Assembly (NCBI GenBank): GCA_945952575.1
Contig: CAMFIY010000012.1
Coordinates: forward strand, 1 to 18,109
Direction of reading: 5' to 3'
Length of the DNA: 18,109 bases
DNA from: an uncultured Leucobacter sp.
GTDB taxonomy: Bacteria; Actinomycetota; Actinomycetes; Actinomycetales; Microbacteriaceae
Made by a program: the position numbers and the translations under genes. The notes under the pieces were generated by a model that was not told the origin of the DNA, searched no databases, and saw nothing but the letters and a program-made list of their open reading frames with translations. Shown here in pieces: positions 14,534 through 18,109 of this stretch. The stretch's first letter is position 1, and each line of letters begins with the position of its first letter.

Positions 14534-15387
14534 CCGCGACCGACAACCGCCCTGTGTCAAAGCTCGGCTTCGCCGGCATTCTCCTGCGCCTGATCATCTG
14601 GGGGGTCCTCCTCGTGATGGCGCTGATCGTCATCGTCCCCCTGTTCTGGATGCTCCTGAGCAGCCTCAAGGTCAACCAGCAGTTCCTGGCCGACCCCTTC
14701 GGGCTGCCCACCACGCTGTTCTGGAGGAACTACGTGGACGCGTGGAACCTCGGCGTCGGCCAGTACATGTGGAACAGCGTGATCGTCACGGTCGCGTCGA
14801 TCATCGCCACAACCTTGATCAGCGCGTGGGCGGCGTTCGGGCTGACGAAGCTGACGATCCCGTTCTCGCGCACGGTGCTGTTCCTCATCGTCGGCGGGAT
14901 GATGCTCGCACCGACGGTCGCGCTGATCCCCCTGCTGCGCATCCTGCAGGGTCTCGGCATCTACGACTCGCTGCTCGGTCTGACCATCCTCTACACCGCG
15001 TTCCGGATCCCGTTCACGACTTTCCTCATCCGCTCGTACATGGTGGACCTGCCCCACGAGGTCGACGAGGCGGCGCGACTGGACGGATGCACCCGCGCGC
15101 AGCAGTTCTGGAGGCTGACGCTTCCGATGTCGATGCCGATCGTCGTGTCCGCCGTCATCCTGCAATGCCTGTTCGCGTGGAACGAGTACCTGTTCGCGTT
15201 CATCTTCGTCAGCAGCACGGACACCATGACGCTCCCGGTCGGTCTCGCGAACCTCGCCTCCAAGCTGTCGACGAACTACCCTATGATCTTCGCCGGCATG
15301 ACCCTCGCGTCGATCCCGATGATCGTCTTCTTCTTCGCGGCCCAGCGGTTCTTCGTCCGCGGCCTCGCCGAGGGGATCGGGAAGTAG
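14527..15387 (+). CDS. ABC sugar permease (MalG/UgpE type)
   Basis: 286 residues from the ATG at 14527, which overlaps the previous gene by 7 bases and has GGAGGAG 6 bases upstream. The same frame stays open back to 14095, but that upstream part is the shadow of the first permease. Six hydrophobic segments; the EAA loop at about residues 177-200 reads PHEVDEAARLDGCTRAQQFWRLTLP. The C-terminal RFFVRGLAEGIGK is the usual end of MalG-type permeases. It pairs with the MalF-type subunit and needs an ATPase encoded elsewhere. Confidence 0.93.
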   Translation: MVTATDNRPVSKLGFAGILLRLIIWGVLLVMALIVIVPLFWMLLSSLKVNQQFLADPFGLPTTLFWRNYVDAWNLGVGQYMWNSVIVTVASIIATTLISAWAAFGLTKLTIPFSRTVLFLIVGGMMLAPTVALIPLLRILQGLGIYDSLLGLTILYTAFRIPFTTFLIRSYMVDLPHEVDEAARLDGCTRAQQFWRLTLPMSMPIVVSAVILQCLFAWNEYLFAFIFVSSTDTMTLPVGLANLASKLSTNYPMIFAGMTLASIPMIVFFFAAQRFFVRGLAEGIGK

Positions 15388-15388
15388 C

Positions 15389-16042
15389 GTGGCGGTCGCC
15401 CGAGCGCCCGAGCTCGTGATCTTCGACTGCGACGGCGTGCTCGTCGACAGCGAGCTGCTGGCCGCCCGTGTCGGCCGGCGGGTGCTGGCGGACCTCGGGT
15501 GCGAGGTGTCGCTCGACGAGATCCTGGAGCGGTTCGTTGGCGCTTCGTCGGAGGTCTACCGTGCGGGCGTCGCCGAAATGCTCGGGCGGCCGCTCGAACC
15601 GGGCTGGGAGCACCCGTACCGCGCCTGGTACGCCGAGGCGTTCCGCACCGAGCTGCGGGCCGTTCCCGGCATCCATGAGAGCCTGGCGGAGCTTTCCCTG
15701 CCCACGTGCGTGGCCTCCAACAGCGGCCACGCCCGCATCCGGAAATCCCTCCACGCCACCGGCCTGCTGTCGCACTTCGACGGGAGGATCTTCAGTGCGG
15801 AGGACGTCGAGCGCGGCAAGCCCGAGCCGGACGTCTACCTGTGGGCGGCGAAGAGGATGGGCGTCGCACCGGCCGACTGCGTCGTCGTCGAGGACAGCGT
15901 GTTCGGTGTGCGCGCGGCACGCGCAGCGGGGATGCGCGTGTTCGCGTATGCCGGGCTGACCTCCGCCGAGCGGCTCGCGGGCGAGCGCACGATGATCTTC
16001 GACCGGATATCGGACCTTCCGGGGCTCATCGCCGCGCTGTAG
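15389..16042 (+). CDS. HAD-superfamily phosphatase / phosphoglucomutase-like (subfamily IA)
   Basis: 217 residues; GTG start one base after the permease stop, thus translationally coupled. All four HAD motifs are present: DCDGVLVDSE (nucleophile Asp13, acid/base Asp15), CVASNS (Ser110), KPEPD (Lys144) and VVVEDS (acidic residues 168-169). An alpha-helical cap lies between motifs I and II, as in sugar-phosphate phosphatases of the YieH/YniC/beta-phosphoglucomutase group. As the last gene of the ABC operon it would be co-induced with import. It could remove phosphate from an inhibitory sugar phosphate or act on the deglycase product, but no substrate can be read from the sequence. The next recognisable sequence downstream is the IS481 remnant. 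Confidence 0.88.
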   Translation: MAVARAPELVIFDCDGVLVDSELLAARVGRRVLADLGCEVSLDEILERFVGASSEVYRAGVAEMLGRPLEPGWEHPYRAWYAEAFRTELRAVPGIHESLAELSLPTCVASNSGHARIRKSLHATGLLSHFDGRIFSAEDVERGKPEPDVYLWAAKRMGVAPADCVVVEDSVFGVRAARAAGMRVFAYAGLTSAERLAGERTMIFDRISDLPGLIAAL

Positions 16043-16092
16043 AACGCTCGGACACGCCGCCCGGTTGCGCCGTAACTCTCGCCTAGATGTGA

Positions 16093-16216
16093 TGTCCAGG
16101 GAGGTTGTTGCGTGAATCGCGGTTGAGCTGCTGATGGGTGAAGGCCTCCGGTTGTGAAGTGGAGCTTTCTAAGGAACCGCTTCACGCAAACCAGGAGGCC
16201 TTCGTGTCCCACGCTA
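16093..16216 (+). mobile_element. IS481-family element, left end with first transposase codons
   Basis: The DNA after the HAD gene ends in a leader with its own hairpin, GGAGG and a GTG at 16204 that begins MSHA, the standard N-terminus of many IS481-family transposases. The frame is cut after GCT-A (16213-16216) and resumes at 17741 as GCT AAC GCT GCC CTG ACG, giving an unbroken MSHANAALTPRARL when the IS110 element is removed. The outer boundary near TGTCCAGG (16093) is a guess, because the other terminal repeat is outside the window. Confidence 0.65.
16141..16202 (+). promoter_or_regulatory. Hairpin hiding the IS481 transposase ribosome site
   Basis: AAGGCCTCC (16141-16149) pairs perfectly with GGAGGCCTT (16194-16202). 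Inside it GTGAAGTGG (16154-16162) pairs with CCGCTTCAC (16177-16185) with one G-U pair in RNA. The outer stem contains the GGAGG ribosome site of the GTG at 16204. A transcript entering from outside would therefore mask the start, the known read-through protection used by several insertion sequences. Whether it acts this way here is inference. Confidence 0.55.
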
Positions 16217-16237
16217 GTACGAGAGTAGAAGGTGACC

Positions 16238-17472
16238 TCAGGCGGCGACTGGGGTGATGACGACCTGGTAGCCGAGGGCTTCGAGGTCGCGGATGGCGCG
16301 TGCGCGGGCGCGTTGCGGGTCGCGTTTGGTGTAGAAGTCGGCGCCGAGTTCTTCATAGGCTTCACCGTTTCGGAGCATGTGCCAGACGGCGACGAGGATG
16401 CCGTGCTCGAGCGCGACGAGCGCGCGGAGCTTGCCTCGACGAAGGACCAGCCTGCGGTAGCGGGCGGCGAGGACGTGCCCTTCGAACGCGATACCGACAG
16501 TGCTGCGACCCCGAGCGCGCCCTTGAGGTACTTGTTCCCGTGGGTGGTGTGTGAAGACTTCATCCGCCCGGCGGACTCGTTCTGACCCGGACAGACACCA
16601 GCCCAGGACGCGAGATGTGCGGCGGTATCGAACGCTGTCATGTCCGCGCCGGTCTCGGCGATGATCACGTCGGCGACGAGGACGGAGACGCCCGGGGTCG
16701 TCACGAGGACGTCCCGGGCGGCGCGAAAGGGCGAGATCGCCTCCTCGATGCGTGCGGTGAGCTGGTCGATCAGCGCGTCATGCTGCTCGATCTGGGCCAG
16801 GTACTGGCGCACCATGAACGCGTGATGCTCGGTGAACCTGCCGACCAGTGCGTCCTGCAGTTGCGGGATCTTGTGTCGCATCACGCCCTTCGCAAGGTCC
16901 GCGAGCACGACCGGATCGCGCTCCCCATCGGCGAGGGCACGGAGCATCAGCCTGCCCGATACTCCGGTGAGGTCGGAGATCACCCCGGACAGTTTGATTC
17001 CGCTGGACTCGAGGAACTTCTCCAGCCGTTGTTCGACGCGAGTCCGGTCCCGGGTGGCGAGGGTGCGCGCCCTGGTCAGATCCCTCAGCTGCCGGATCGG
17101 TTCCGGCGGCACCAGCGAGCCGCGCAACAGCCCATGCGCGGCCAACTGCGCCAACCACGCCGCATCCGACACATCGGTCTTGCGTCCCGGGATGTTGCGG
17201 GCCTGCTTCGCGTTGACCAGCATCACCGGCAACTCGTCTTCCATGACGTAGTAGAACGGCTTCCAGTAGTCGCTGGTCGCTTCCATCACGACCGTGGTGA
17301 CCCGCTGGCCGGCCAGGTAGTCGACCAGGTCCAGGATCTGCGACATCGTCGCACCCCACGTCGTCACCGTCGTCTCGAACGTACCGGCACGTCTACCCGG
17401 AACCCTCACCGCGACCTTCGCGTCACGCTTGGAGATATCGATCCCCGCCGCGCGTTCATGCACGATATCCAT
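16238..17472 (-). pseudogene. IS110-family DEDD transposase, frameshifted
   Basis: It starts at the ATG at 17472 (MDIVHERAAGIDISKRD). The RuvC-like DEDD residues are Asp12, Glu64 (VVMEATSDYW), Asp100 and Asp103 (GRKTDVSDAAW). The C-terminal Tnp domain has the serine motif GQNESAGR (Ser300) and HGNKYLKGALG. At about 16473, after residue 333 (SRSKGT), the frame shifts. The continuation LAARYRRLVLRRGKLRALV ... FYTKRDPQRARARAIRDLEALGYQVV is intact in another frame and ends with TGA at 16240-16238. One base (an A on the plus strand, a T in the gene) appears lost; with it restored the protein would be about 411 residues, normal for IS110. A sequencing error is possible. The open frame that continues past this point to 15835 is an artefact. 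Confidence 0.85.
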
Positions 17473-17740
17473 GACCTCGCCTTCCTTCCCTGCCGATGAC
17501 CACACCGGCCGCGGGGAGGACAAGGAGAAGTTGGACTCTAGTACGCGTGCTCGAAGCAACAATCCACGGTTCCCGTGGCAGTCCTCCACGTCAAGCTAAC
17601 GCTCGGGCTCGACAGCACCATAGGGGGCCGACGTGTCCGCGACCGGCACCGCCCAGCTTCCACCCCTGCGACGCAAGCCGACAAGAGGCGACCACGCTGG
17701 GATACTCTCCACCACCACGAAGGGGCGAAGCCCCTCAGAA
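17473..17740 (-). ncRNA. Candidate IS110 bridge RNA (noncoding left end)
   Basis: IS110 elements are known to make a bridge RNA from the noncoding end, with one loop matching the target and one matching the donor junction. Read on the minus strand from the element end this region shows: a hairpin (AGGGGC/GCCCCT, 17735-17721); AGCGTTAGC (17603-17595), identical to the left half of the target into which the element is inserted; CCACG in a hairpin just after it (17578-17564), complementary to the bases beyond the core; and CGTACTAG (17545-17538), identical to the element's right end plus core (16221-16214). The order, target guide before donor guide, is that of known bridge RNAs. A right donor guide was not identified with confidence. 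RNA ends and promoter are not determined. Confidence 0.6.
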
Positions 17741-18056
17741 GCTAACGCTGCCCTGACGCCTCGCGCTCGTCTCCGGCTGGCGCGCCTGATCGTCGAGGAC
17801 CGGTGGCCGGTGATGGTCGCCGCGAGAATGTTCATGGTCTCGCCGGTCACGGCACGGAAGTGGGCCGCCCGGTACCGGGACGAGGGCACTGCTGGGATGG
17901 TGGATCGTTCGAGCCGCCCGCATTCGATGCCCACGAGAACGCCCCCGGAGGTCGTGAAACGGATCGTGCAGGCTCGGTGGCGGCGCCGGCTCGGGCCTGT
18001 GCAGATCGGCGGGAAGCTGGGCATGCCGGCGTCGACCGTGCATGCCGTGCTGGTGC
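17741..18056 (+). pseudogene. IS481-family transposase fragment, cut at both ends
   Basis: About 105 codons in the frame that continues MSHA from 16204: NAALTPRARLRLARLIVEDRWPVMVAARMFMVSPVTARKWAARYRDEG, a helix-turn-helix DNA-binding domain, then GMVDRSSRPHSMPTRTP and RIVQARWRRRLGPVQIGGKLGMPASTVHAVLV, the second helical domain of IS481 transposases. The catalytic rve (DDE) domain is missing, because at 18057 the sequence changes to the end of another element. The protein cannot be active. Confidence 0.85.
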
Positions 18057-18109
18057 TGTCGACGGCGCTCGAAAACTGGACAGTAGCGGCGCTTGAAAAG
18101 TGAACACTC
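18057..18109 (+). mobile_element. Left end of an IS21-type element (continues past the window)
   Basis: At 18057 the IS481 frame stops matching its family and TGTCGACGG begins. Two direct copies of GCTYGAAAASTGRACA follow, at 18067-18082 and 18091-18106, 24 bases apart. Multiple terminal repeats built around TGAAAA-TG-AC and a TG start are characteristic of IS21-family ends, where the transposase binds. The istA/istB genes would lie beyond the window, so the family is provisional. Confidence 0.55.

Larger units (their letters stand above)
16217..17740 (-). mobile_element. IS110-family insertion sequence, 1524 bp
   Basis: The element sits inside the fourth codon region of the IS481 transposase, with GCTA on both sides (16213-16216 and 17741-17744). 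Removing it together with one GCTA restores the interrupted reading frame, which fixes the ends within those 4 bases. The layout is typical of IS110: a 21-base right end, a transposase gene on the minus strand, and a 268-base noncoding left end upstream of it. No terminal inverted repeats are seen, as expected for this family. Confidence 0.85.

Noticed and set aside
15835..16237. Continuation of the IS110 frame past 16238 to give a 584-residue protein
   Set aside because: After the frameshift this frame is serine/proline-rich without family resemblance and runs through the IS481 end into the HAD gene.
1..18109. CRISPR arrays, tRNA or rRNA genes, phage genes
   Set aside because: No regularly spaced repeats, no cloverleaf-type sequence and no phage structural or integrase motifs were seen.

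Overview
The window reads as chromosomal DNA from a high-GC actinomycete. Lipoprotein-type ABC binding protein, ABC permeases without their own ATPase, GTG starts and TetR/LacI/GntR regulators all fit, and the frequent GGATGC/GCATCC words suggest Microbacteriaceae. The taxon is an inference.

Layout. (1) 1-1400: an MHS-type MFS permease with a possible N-terminal frameshift, ending in a 14-bp-stem hairpin. (2) 1500-2700: a TetR regulator with a palindromic operator, followed by eroded remnants, namely the C-terminus of a membrane protein and the C-terminus of an acyl-CoA dehydrogenase. (3) 2700-16040: a large, coherent catabolic locus. It has a minus-strand pair (Gfo/Idh/MocA dehydrogenase then FAD amine oxidase); a LacI regulator; a plus-strand operon (FrlB-like SIS deglycase, FrlD-like PfkB kinase, second LacI regulator); a minus-strand operon (second FrlB-like SIS deglycase, second PfkB kinase, GntR/UTRA regulator); and a plus-strand ABC importer operon ending in a HAD phosphatase. 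(4) 16090-18109: nested mobile elements. An IS481-family element is split at its fourth codon by a 1.5-kb IS110 element and cut again at 18057 by what looks like an IS21-type end.

How the genes may work together. The importer would bring in a sugar-amine conjugate. A PfkB kinase would phosphorylate it and an FrlB-like SIS enzyme would split the sugar phosphate from the amine, as in fructoselysine (Amadori product) use by enteric bacteria and Bacillus. The FAD oxidase and Gfo/Idh enzyme could form a second, oxidative branch. Three sites share the operator TGRYACCGGTMTCA, in front of gfo-oxidase/lacI, the first SIS operon and the ABC operon, which ties them into one LacI regulon. The second SIS operon instead carries a TTGTCSGACAA-type site expected of its own GntR protein. 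The exact substrates cannot be read from the sequence.

The most novel-looking items are the duplicated deglycase/kinase modules under separate regulators, and a probable bridge RNA in the IS110 element, whose internal sequence matches both the interrupted target site and the element's own end.
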